Part shown: piece after piece, positions 1 to 5,248 of the stretch
Layout of the letters: each line of letters starts with the position of its first letter
Numbering within the stretch: the first letter of the stretch is position 1
Source of the DNA: Desulfurococcales archaeon
Lineage (GTDB): Archaea; Thermoproteota; Thermoprotei_A; Sulfolobales; AG1
DNA length: 5,248 nt
Direction: 5' to 3'
Assembly (NCBI GenBank): GCA_026990885.1
Contig: JALXCO010000193.1
Coordinates: 1 to 5,248, forward strand
Notes under the pieces: model-generated
What the model saw: the letters and a program-made list of their open reading frames with translations, nothing else
Databases searched by the model: none
Told to the model about the DNA's origin: nothing
Program-made: the position numbers and the translations under genes

Positions 1-6
1 GGGGTG
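1..6 (+). promoter_or_regulatory. Ribosome-binding site of cbiB and possible coupling to an upstream gene
   Basis: GGGGTG at the window edge matches five of six bases of the crenarchaeal consensus GAGGTG and lies 10 bases before the ATG at 17, which favours that ATG over the in-frame ATGs at 23 and 32. An in-frame TGA at 11-13 rules out a longer protein. The sequence TAATG at 15-19 would let a gene entering from the left and ending at TAA 15-17 overlap cbiB by one base, suggesting translational coupling. Too little of that gene is present to identify it, and its existence is only inferred. Confidence 0.45.
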
Positions 7-16
7 CTGCTGAGTA

Positions 17-958
17 ATGTTTATGGATCCTATGGCGTCGATCTCTATCTTGGCGCTTGCTCTCTTGCTAGATCTAATATATCCCTTCCACTCGGGCCTA
101 CTATATAGACTCCACCCCGTCCACACCTCGTATGTGCTTGCCAGAAGGCTATGCCCCCCATACTCCGGTATGGCTAGAGGTGTTTTAACGTGGTTTGCTG
201 TGGTTTCCCTGCATCTAGGGGTGTTTGGCTCTATACTATATCTGTCCAGCCAGCTCAACATCTATATGGCTCTAGCTGTATCTGTTGTTATCGTTAAATT
301 CTCTATATCTCTAAAGCTACTTATAGACATAGCTAGGCGCGTCGAGAGGATGTTTGTTGACGGGAGAGGCTTTGAGGCTAGGGTTTGGGCTCAGCAGCTG
401 GTTAGGAGGGATGTGTTTAGGCTCGACGATGCTAGGGTTGTTTCTTCAACCCTCGAGTCTCTGTCTGAGAGTCTTGTTGATGGGTTCACATCTCCGCTTC
501 TATACTATGCTCTCGCCGGGCCCCTGGGGGCTCTGCTCCAGAGGATAGCTAATTCTCTGGATAGCGCTTTGGGGTATAGGTCTGCTGAATACATCAATGC
601 TGGGAGGTTTTCGGCTTTGATGGATACCGTGCTGAATGCTGTTCCGTCTAGGCTTACGGCCTTATTGATTGTTCTTTTCTCACCTATTATAGGTGGGGAC
701 CTCGCCTCAAGCTATAGGGTTTGGAGAAGGTACCATAGAGCTACCGAGAGCTTCAATGCGGGTCATCCCATATCCGCTCTTGCCGGTGCATTGGGGGTTA
801 GGCTTGAGAAGCCTGGGCACTATGTGGTTAATGGGGGTGCTAGGCTTCCTACGCCCAGTGATATTGCTAGGGGTGTTAGGCTTGTTGCTGTGGTATCACT
901 CGTGTATATATTTATATTAATATTGTTTATTATCATCGTCGGCTCTCTATATCTGTAG
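17..958 (+). CDS. cbiB: Adenosylcobinamide-phosphate synthase, CbiB/CobD family
   Basis: This integral membrane enzyme joins adenosylcobyric acid to aminopropanol (phosphate) to give adenosylcobinamide (phosphate), late in cobalamin synthesis and in archaeal cobinamide salvage. At 313 residues it has the usual length. Visible family blocks, in order: LLDLIYP then HPV (residues 17-35); the central block TLESLSESLVDG followed by SPLLYYALAGPLGA (145-172), matching the family's ES..EN.VDG.vAP.fy...gG.pGA; NSLDSALGYRS (179-189); VLNAVPSRLTALL (205-217); and SFNAGHPISALAGALGVRLEKPG (245-267). Hydrophobic, likely membrane segments are near 7-24, 55-78, 82-103, 213-227 and 287-313; the last ends the protein. 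The ARLDD motif is degenerate (A200 L M D T204), and the N of AEN is S152. Start: the first ATG after the in-frame TGA at 11, with a fitting ribosome-binding site. No other cobalamin gene lies in the window. The family call is firm; activity is inferred. Confidence 0.93.
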   Translation: MFMDPMASISILALALLLDLIYPFHSGLLYRLHPVHTSYVLARRLCPPYSGMARGVLTWFAVVSLHLGVFGSILYLSSQLNIYMALAVSVVIVKFSISLKLLIDIARRVERMFVDGRGFEARVWAQQLVRRDVFRLDDARVVSSTLESLSESLVDGFTSPLLYYALAGPLGALLQRIANSLDSALGYRSAEYINAGRFSALMDTVLNAVPSRLTALLIVLFSPIIGGDLASSYRVWRRYHRATESFNAGHPISALAGALGVRLEKPGHYVVNGGARLPTPSDIARGVRLVAVVSLVYIFILILFIIIVGSLYL

Positions 959-960
959 AT

Positions 961-970
961 AAAGCTTATA
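961..970 (+). promoter_or_regulatory. Archaeal TATA box for the recognition-domain gene
   Basis: AAAGCTTATA, starting three bases after the cbiB stop codon, closely fits the crenarchaeal TATA element. A transcript starting about 26 bases from its centre would begin near 991-995, giving a leader of about 20 bases that still contains the ribosome-binding site at 997-1003. The gene at 1013 therefore probably has its own transcript rather than depending on read-through from cbiB. Inferred from sequence only. Confidence 0.65.
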
Positions 971-996
971 TCTCGGTATTCCTCTTCATAATTTAT

Positions 997-1003
997 GGAG
1001 GAT
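997..1003 (+). promoter_or_regulatory. Ribosome-binding site deciding the start at 1013
   Basis: GGAGGAT lies 9 bases before the ATG at 1013 and pairs well with the archaeal 16S rRNA tail. An in-frame TAA at 1004-1006 excludes any upstream start in this frame, so ATG 1013 is well supported. This matters because the protein appears to lack the upstream domains usually attached to it. Confidence 0.75.
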
Positions 1004-1012
1004 TAAGCCTCG

Positions 1013-1714
1013 ATGATCCATATATTCCGCCGAGGACCCGGTGCGGGAGGCAGAAGTCGAAGCAGATACGCATCCCGCCCACACGGCTACTATGGATTTA
1101 GATTCGCTTCCATCCAGCCAGCTACATTCTGCTCATTGAGAACATGCTTCCCTGAAGATAGATGCTACGAGTACAGGGTTTTTGAGGCCAGGAACCTGGC
1201 TCCCTTCTCGTTTATAGACTATGAGGTTGAGGTCTTCAACGATCATTCCGCAGACCATATACCAGGGCTCTATAGAGACTACCTCGTTCTCGTTCCCCAC
1301 ACCCTCGAGTTTGCCTATGCCTCCCTGATCGAGAAGAGGGATCTCAGGATTGTTCCTGGCTTAAGCGTGTTCTACTATGGCACAGACAATATGGGTGAGG
1401 CGTACTATATACTCTCCATACTGAATTCCGGGTGGGCCTTTAGGGGTTTCAGGGATCGGGGCTCCATATCCGAGAATGAGGTTAAGGCGATCATATCCTC
1501 TATACCGAGATATGATCCTGGGAATCCGGACCATGTAAAGCTGTCTGAGCTGGGTGTTAAGGGGAGGGATGAGTGTGCTAGGGAGCTTAGGACTATAAGG
1601 GAGGGTATCAATCGTGTGTATAGGGGTATGATTAGGCGGGCTCTATATGATGCGACGGACCATATTAGAAGAGAGATCGATGAGATCCTGCTGAACATGA
1701 ATATATACAGATAG
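1013..1714 (+). CDS. Stand-alone DNA target-recognition-like protein (C-terminal region of N6-adenine methylase/type IIG type)
   Basis: The 233-residue product resembles the C-terminal recognition region (TaqI-like specificity domain) of archaeal N6-adenine DNA methylases and type IIG restriction-modification proteins. The key block is GEAYYILSILNS (128-139), matching the family's EAyYLlaiLNS. It is followed after about 25 residues by IPRYDPGNPDHVKLSELG (164-181), matching iPkFDpsNplH.kLaeLs, and near the end by a helical stretch with REIDEIL (220-226), like the EID.lV ending of those enzymes. YRDYLVLVPHT (88-97) and YYGFRF (26-31) fit the beta-rich part before it. There is no SAM-binding motif, no NPPY and no nuclease motif, and an in-frame stop at 1004 shows that none is fused upstream. 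Residues 6-24 are rich in Arg, Gly and Ser and probably disordered. Intact frame, own promoter and ribosome-binding site argue against simple decay. It could be a specificity subunit acting with a methylase elsewhere, a domesticated DNA-binding protein, or a retained remnant. Family resemblance is moderate; function is unproven. Confidence 0.6.
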   Translation: MIHIFRRGPGAGGRSRSRYASRPHGYYGFRFASIQPATFCSLRTCFPEDRCYEYRVFEARNLAPFSFIDYEVEVFNDHSADHIPGLYRDYLVLVPHTLEFAYASLIEKRDLRIVPGLSVFYYGTDNMGEAYYILSILNSGWAFRGFRDRGSISENEVKAIISSIPRYDPGNPDHVKLSELGVKGRDECARELRTIREGINRVYRGMIRRALYDATDHIRREIDEILLNMNIYR

Positions 1715-1761
1715 CGTGCATCAAGAAAATTGATTAACCGCCTGTAGCTGATACTTGAATA

Positions 1762-1784
1762 TATGTAGTTATGTAGTTATATTT
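1762..1784 (+). promoter_or_regulatory. Promoter region of the S9 peptidase gene: tandem 8-mer plus TATA box
   Basis: TTATATTT (1777-1784) is a plausible TATA box. A start about 26 bases downstream of its centre falls near 1806, so the leader before ATG 1816 would be about 10 bases or less. No strong ribosome-binding site is seen (only GGGCTG at 1804-1809), which fits leaderless or nearly leaderless translation. Immediately upstream and overlapping is a tandem repeat of TATGTAGT, 2.4 copies at 1762-1780, which could be a regulator site or chance duplication. The rest of the gap 1715-1815 holds only a weak 5-bp inverted repeat, ATCAA/TTGAT, at 1720-1734. Confidence 0.45.
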
Positions 1785-1815
1785 CTGCTTTACAACTCTA
1801 ATTGGGCTGAATGCC

Positions 1816-3699
1816 ATGGGTAGAGGCATCAGTGTCGAGGATATAGTTAGGATCATATCCATACCCAACGTAAGGGTCTCGTCTAAGGGGTATGTTGCCT
1901 ACGTCACCAGGGTGCCTGATCTAGATAAAAATAGGTATGTAACCGAGATAAGGATCCAGGGACCAGACGGGTTCAGCGCCAACCTAACGGGGAACGATAA
2001 CACCCCTAGATGGAGTCCCTCGGGATCTAAGCTTGCTTTCCTGAGCAGGAGGGGTGCTGATGAGAAGGAGAAGGGTTCCGGGGTTTTTGTGTATTCTATA
2101 GGTGGGGAGCCTAGGAAGGTTGCTTGGTTTAAGATGGGTGTTGTGGATCTAGACTGGCTCGACGAGACGACGGTGCTTGCTCTATCGCCTGTGGCTACGG
2201 ATGATTTCGATCCTGATGGAGACTATGTTATGACTGATAGGCTCCCACTGTGGTTTGATTCCGTAGGTCTTGTTGCTGGCAGGGTTACCCAGATATTCTC
2301 GATCGATGTAGACTCGAATAGGGTTAGGAAGCTGACCGAGGAACCCAACCCGGTTAGGGGGTTTGCCCCATGCCCCGATGGGAGAATAGTCTATTGGGTT
2401 GTGGATGACTGGAGGAAGCCCTATATATCCACCTTAAAGATTCTTGAGAGAAGCGGTGAAGCTGTTGAGGTTGTGAAGGGTGTTAGTGTGTGGGGCGCGC
2501 TGTGCGGTGGTGAAGATATATTTGTTTTGGCCCATAAGCAACCTATAGGTATAGCTAGCCACCATAGGGTTTGGAGGGTTCTTGAGAGAGATCTGGAGTG
2601 TGTTTCCTGCAGTGTGGATAGGAACATCCATGTGCTGGCTGGTCTTTATGATGGTCATCCTGTGGCTGTCTACTCCGATCGTGGAAGATCCGTTGTAGCA
2701 CTGTTTAGGAGCGATGGTGAACATAGAGACCTTATAGCTAGGGACCAGATAATATTTGATGCGCATCTCGAGAACGGTAGGCTTGTCTATTCGGCCTCGT
2801 CGCCTACAACGCCTCCTGAGGTGTATGAATACAGCTTTAGCGACGGTGGCGTTAGAAAGGTTTCTAGGGTTAATGAGTGGGTTTCTAGCGAGATAGATCT
2901 TGTGGAGCCGAAGCACATCAGGTTTAGCCATGGAGGGTTGGAGCTTGATGGATGGATAATGCTGCCCAAGTCCGAGGGTCCCTATCCAATGATCCTCTAT
3001 ATACATGGCGGCCCTAAAGGCATGTATGGGTATGGGTTCTACCCGGAGTTCCAGCTGATGGTCGCCAACGGGTTTGCCGTTGCATATATGAACCCTACAG
3101 GCAGCGATGGATATAGCGAGGAGTTTGCTGATATAAGGGGTAGGTATGGCGAGGTCGACTACGAGCAGATAATGGCTTTTGTCGATAAGGTTGTCGAGGA
3201 ATACAGCATAAACCCCGGCAAGATGGGTGTTACTGGCATAAGCTATGGCGGGTACATGACCAATGTTATAGTAACCAAAACCGATAGGTTCTCCGCTGCT
3301 GTAAGTGAAAACGGTATTGCCGACTGGATCGCTGATTTCTGGGCCTCAGACATTGGGTACTGGTTCAACCCCGACCAGATAGGTGGAACACCTCTAGACA
3401 ATATGGATGAGTATATTAGGAAGAGCCCCGTCTACCATGCGAAAAACGTTAAGACACCTATACTGTTTATCCACAGCCTCGAGGACTATAGATGCTTCAT
3501 AGACCAGTCTCTAGCCATGCATACAGCTCTTAGAATGCTTGGGAAGGAGTCTAAGCTACTTGTATTTACTAAGGGATCCCATGGACACAGTGTGATGGCG
3601 GCTCCGAAGCATAGGATGAAGAGGCTGAGTATCAAGCTGAAGTGGTTCAAAGATAAGCTGGGGATCACGGAGGGTAAGGGCAACAATAATAAACAATAA
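1816..3699 (+). CDS. S9-family serine peptidase, acylaminoacyl-peptidase/prolyl oligopeptidase type
   Basis: This is a cytoplasmic serine peptidase of family S9 (S9C-like), expected to cut acylated residues or short peptides from the ends of oligopeptides in protein turnover. At 627 residues it is complete. Residues 1-30 form the usual lead-in (SVEDIVRI..PNVRVSSKGYVAYV). About 40-370 is a beta-propeller with blade-like motifs such as RWSPSGSKLAFLSRR (65-79), and LPLWFDSVGL (143-152) typical of S9C. About 375-620 is the alpha/beta hydrolase: HGGP oxyanion region (397-400), nucleophile Ser476 in GISYGGYM, Asp557 in HSLEDYRC, and His589 in GSHGHS (His591 is the less likely alternative). No signal peptide is seen. 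ATG 1816 matches the family N-terminus; ATG 1811 is out of frame. The low-complexity tail GKGNNNKQ lies over a DNA repeat at 3682-3700. The family and triad are very secure; substrate (acylpeptide, dipeptide or other) cannot be read from sequence. Confidence 0.95.
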   Translation: MGRGISVEDIVRIISIPNVRVSSKGYVAYVTRVPDLDKNRYVTEIRIQGPDGFSANLTGNDNTPRWSPSGSKLAFLSRRGADEKEKGSGVFVYSIGGEPRKVAWFKMGVVDLDWLDETTVLALSPVATDDFDPDGDYVMTDRLPLWFDSVGLVAGRVTQIFSIDVDSNRVRKLTEEPNPVRGFAPCPDGRIVYWVVDDWRKPYISTLKILERSGEAVEVVKGVSVWGALCGGEDIFVLAHKQPIGIASHHRVWRVLERDLECVSCSVDRNIHVLAGLYDGHPVAVYSDRGRSVVALFRSDGEHRDLIARDQIIFDAHLENGRLVYSASSPTTPPEVYEYSFSDGGVRKVSRVNEWVSSEIDLVEPKHIRFSHGGLELDGWIMLPKSEGPYPMILYIHGGPKGMYGYGFYPEFQLMVANGFAVAYMNPTGSDGYSEEFADIRGRYGEVDYEQIMAFVDKVVEEYSINPGKMGVTGISYGGYMTNVIVTKTDRFSAAVSENGIADWIADFWASDIGYWFNPDQIGGTPLDNMDEYIRKSPVYHAKNVKTPILFIHSLEDYRCFIDQSLAMHTALRMLGKESKLLVFTKGSHGHSVMAAPKHRMKRLSIKLKWFKDKLGITEGKGNNNKQ

Positions 3700-3700
3700 T
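3682..3700. repeat. Direct repeat AACAATAAT, two copies one base apart; likely terminator tract for the minus strand
   Basis: AACAATAAT occurs at 3682-3690 and 3692-3700. It encodes the Asn-rich end of the peptidase and its stop codon TAA 3697-3699. Read on the minus strand it gives two ATTATTGTT units, about 30 bases after the stop of the mercuric-reductase-like gene. T-rich tracts of this kind end transcription in archaea, so the repeat may serve as that gene's terminator. Confidence 0.4.
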
Positions 3701-3716
3701 CTTATTGAGATACTGG

Positions 3717-3738
3717 GTAGAGTGCTTCTCTACTCTAC
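3717..3738. terminator. Hairpin between convergent genes, possible two-way terminator
   Basis: GTAGAGT (3717-3723) and ACTCTAC (3732-3738) form a perfect 7-bp stem with an 8-base loop. Because CTCTA is repeated in tandem (3728-3738), GTAGAG can instead pair with CTCTAC at 3728-3733, giving a 6-bp stem with a 5-base loop. The structure covers the TAG stop of the minus-strand gene. A TTTTT run at 3750-3754 follows on the plus strand, and the T-rich tract at 3682-3703 follows on the minus strand, so it could end both convergent transcripts. Archaeal termination often needs only the T tract, so the hairpin's role is an inference. Confidence 0.4.
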
Positions 3739-5181
3739 GCAACAAGGCATTTTTCCTATATCTCTTATGAACGCCTGTGCAGATAGCTTTATTATTTCTG
3801 ATGATGATGGAAAGACCTGGATTAGATCTGTGAGGTCCCTATAGCTATATCCATGCTTAATGGCTAATGACGCTATAGATATGAATTCCGACGCGTTCGG
3901 CGCCAGAACGTGGAATCCAAGCACCTTCTCTGTGTATGGGTCTATAACCAGCTTGGCCAATCCCCTAGACTCGTCCAGGATGCTTGATTTCGGGAGGTCA
4001 CTGAAGCTAACCAGCCTACATGAGCATGCTCTATAGATTTCCATTACCTGAGCCTCTGTTAGTCCAACATAAGCTATCTCGGGGTCCGTGAAGATCGCGA
4101 CGGGAACAGTTCTATAATCTATACTTCTATCCCCGCCATCAGCAATATTCATAGCGGCTAAAGCCCCCTCTCTAGCTGCAAGGGTCTCTAGGAGCGCAGG
4201 TTTTGGTGTCCCGGCTACATCGCCTGCTGCATATATATTCTGTACCGTGGTTCTGAAGTTGGGGGCGACCTTTATGAATCCCCTGCTATCTATCTCTACA
4301 CCTATATGGTCGAGGTTTAGCCCGTCTGAGTTGGGTCTTCTTCCAGCCGCTATAAGTACCGTGTCAACAGCAATGCTCTCAATGCCTTTTGGGGTTACTA
4401 CCTTAACCTCTATTGTGCTGCCTTTTTTATCTATCTCAGAGACCCTGGATTTAAGGTAGAATCTTACGCCTTCAGACGACAATATATCTAGCGCTTCAAC
4501 AGCTATATCGGGCTCTATGTTGGGAAGTGGCCTATCTAGAACCTCGACCACATACACATCGATGCCCAGCCTCACGAATGCTTGAGCGAGCTCTAGCCCT
4601 ACCGCGCCTGAGCCCACGATAAGGATTTTTGATGGCTCATGGTCGATGCCCCATATAGTGTCTGTTGTATAGTATGGAGCGCTATCAAGCCCTTTGATTC
4701 TTGGTATTGCTGGTCTTGAGCCTGTAGCTATAAGTATGTTTCTGCCTGAGATCTCTAGCGATCCGGAGGCTTCAGAGCTTTCTATCTTCACCCTGTTTCT
4801 GTCTATAAGCTTCGCTTCACCAATATATAGATCTACATTATCGTATGATTCAACAAGTCTCTCGTATTTATTTTCTCGAAGCTGAAGCACTATGCTCTCG
4901 ATATCCTTAAAGATCTCGGTTAGCTTCGGAGAAGACTCTATCCTATAGTTTATCTTCTTTCTTCTGGCTTTGCTATATAGCTTGAAGAGCTTTGCTGTTT
5001 CGATAAGGGATTTGGAGGGAACACACCCTGTATTGACGCATGTGCCTCCTAACGGTCTTCTTGATACCATGGCTATTTTCGAGCTCCTCTTAGTTAGCTC
5101 GGAGTATTTCACCATGGCTGAGAAGCCTGCTGCTCCACCACCTATTATAATTAGATCATATTGTTTTTCCATGCTGCTCAT
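3730..5181 (-). CDS. merA: Mercuric-reductase-type flavoprotein disulfide reductase, without NmerA domain
   Basis: Expected to reduce Hg(II) to volatile Hg(0) with NAD(P)H and FAD in the cytoplasm. The 483-residue product is a complete pyridine nucleotide-disulfide oxidoreductase: FAD site GGGAAG (14-19), redox pair Cys48/Cys53 in GGTCVNTGCVPSK, Tyr170 in PYYTTDT (MerA has PYWTST), NAD(P) site GSGAVG (190-195), second FAD motif IYAAGD (316-321), and dimer domain about 355-483. The decisive feature is the C-terminal MPCCVE: Cys480-Cys481 two residues from the end, as in the CCAG ending of MerA. The HPxxxE dyad of lipoamide dehydrogenase and glutathione reductase reads FPSSSE (457-462), so the catalytic His is missing. 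The N-terminal heavy-metal-binding domain of many bacterial MerAs is absent. Odd points are Glu213 at the NAD(P) site and a Cys386-Ser-Cys388 pair. The start at 5181 is the first ATG; Met4 is possible, and neither has a strong ribosome-binding site. No merR-like or transporter gene is visible. The alternative is a related reductase for another metal or disulfide substrate. Confidence 0.85.
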   Translation of the reverse strand: MSSMEKQYDLIIIGGGAAGFSAMVKYSELTKRSSKIAMVSRRPLGGTCVNTGCVPSKSLIETAKLFKLYSKARRKKINYRIESSPKLTEIFKDIESIVLQLRENKYERLVESYDNVDLYIGEAKLIDRNRVKIESSEASGSLEISGRNILIATGSRPAIPRIKGLDSAPYYTTDTIWGIDHEPSKILIVGSGAVGLELAQAFVRLGIDVYVVEVLDRPLPNIEPDIAVEALDILSSEGVRFYLKSRVSEIDKKGSTIEVKVVTPKGIESIAVDTVLIAAGRRPNSDGLNLDHIGVEIDSRGFIKVAPNFRTTVQNIYAAGDVAGTPKPALLETLAAREGALAAMNIADGGDRSIDYRTVPVAIFTDPEIAYVGLTEAQVMEIYRACSCRLVSFSDLPKSSILDESRGLAKLVIDPYTEKVLGFHVLAPNASEFISIASLAIKHGYSYRDLTDLIQVFPSSSEIIKLSAQAFIRDIGKMPCCVE

Positions 5182-5214
5182 CTCGATCTAGATTAGGGTG
5201 GATGTGTAATATTC

Positions 5215-5222
5215 TTTATATA
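5215..5222 (-). promoter_or_regulatory. TATA box of the mercuric-reductase-like gene
   Basis: On the minus strand this reads TATATAAA, a strong archaeal TATA box. A transcript start about 26 bases downstream of its centre would fall near 5192, leaving a leader of roughly 11 bases before the ATG at 5181. No G-rich ribosome-binding site is present, consistent with nearly leaderless translation. An 8-bp palindrome, ATCTAGAT, at 5186-5193 covers the predicted transcript start and could hold a repressor, but this is speculative. Confidence 0.6.
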
Positions 5223-5230
5223 TTAATTAA

Positions 5231-5248
5231 TTTCAATTTCATTTTCAT
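5231..5248. repeat. Three tandem hexamers, TTTCAA/TTTCAT/TTTCAT, upstream of the TATA box
   Basis: On the plus strand the last 18 bases are TTTCAA, TTTCAT and TTTCAT end to end (on the minus strand ATGAAA, ATGAAA, TTGAAA). They lie 8 bases upstream of the minus-strand TATA box, where the TFB-recognition element and activator sites occur. The array reaches the window edge, so it may be longer. It may be a regulator site or simply A/T-rich promoter sequence. Confidence 0.35.

Noticed and set aside
1405..1698. 97-residue minus-strand open frame opposite the recognition-domain gene
   Set aside because: Ser/Leu-rich shadow of the real frame with no motif or start signal of its own.
1013..1714. 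Recognition-domain gene as part of a complete restriction-modification or BREX-type defence locus
   Set aside because: The flanking genes are cobalamin synthesis and a peptidase; no methylase, nuclease, helicase or ATPase gene is visible in the window.
1720..1734. Inverted repeat ATCAA/TTGAT after the recognition-domain gene
   Set aside because: A 5-bp A/T-rich stem with no following T run is too weak to call a terminator.
2434..3006. 190-residue open frame on the minus strand within the peptidase gene
   Set aside because: It lies wholly opposite a strongly supported coding frame, shows no recognisable motif, and has a composition expected of an antisense shadow.
3730..5181. Reading the flavoprotein as lipoamide dehydrogenase or glutathione reductase
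   Set aside because: The catalytic His of the HPxxxE dyad is absent and the C-terminus ends in a vicinal Cys pair typical of MerA; no 2-oxo acid dehydrogenase genes are adjacent.
5216..5248. Minus-strand mini-frame of about ten codons (MKMKLKLINI) at the right edge
   Set aside because: It consists of the tandem hexamers and the TATA box. It could be the tail of an upstream gene, but low-complexity promoter sequence explains it as well.

Overview
The window reads as chromosomal DNA of a hyperthermophilic crenarchaeon (Thermoprotei-like; I cannot name the genus). The signs are A/T-rich TATA boxes about 26 bases before the likely transcript starts, very short leaders, G-rich ribosome-binding sites matching the archaeal 16S tail, AGG/AGA-dominated arginine codons, frequent ATA isoleucine codons, and proteins typical of that group. 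By eye the base composition is moderate, near half G+C. The window is almost fully coding: four substantial genes, no RNA gene, no CRISPR array, no recognisable insertion sequence, and no gene-free stretch above about 100 bases.

Layout. 17-958 (+) encodes CbiB/CobD-type adenosylcobinamide-phosphate synthase, a membrane enzyme of cobalamin assembly or salvage; its start may overlap the stop of a gene lying before the window. 1013-1714 (+) has its own TATA box and a good ribosome-binding site. It encodes a 233-residue protein that looks like the C-terminal target-recognition region of an archaeal N6-adenine DNA methylase/type IIG enzyme, standing alone with no methylase or nuclease domain. 1816-3699 (+) encodes a complete S9-family (prolyl oligopeptidase/acylaminoacyl-peptidase) serine peptidase. 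Converging on it, 5181-3730 (-) encodes a mercuric-reductase-type flavoprotein that ends in a Cys-Cys pair and lacks the N-terminal metal-binding NmerA domain.

Working together. The four genes do not form one pathway. Genes 1-3 point the same way, but genes 2 and 3 each appear to have their own promoter. Gene 4 is transcribed towards gene 3 from a promoter at the right edge. The 30-base gap between genes 3 and 4 holds a small hairpin and A/T-rich tracts that could end transcription in both directions. No mercury regulator or transporter is visible, though one could lie beyond position 5248.

I did not find a clear new multi-gene system. The points most worth a second look are the lone recognition-domain protein, and the MerA-like enzyme with exactly six cysteines in three close pairs and Phe at the position of the catalytic His/Tyr. 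Family calls rest on motif recognition by eye; no database search was possible.
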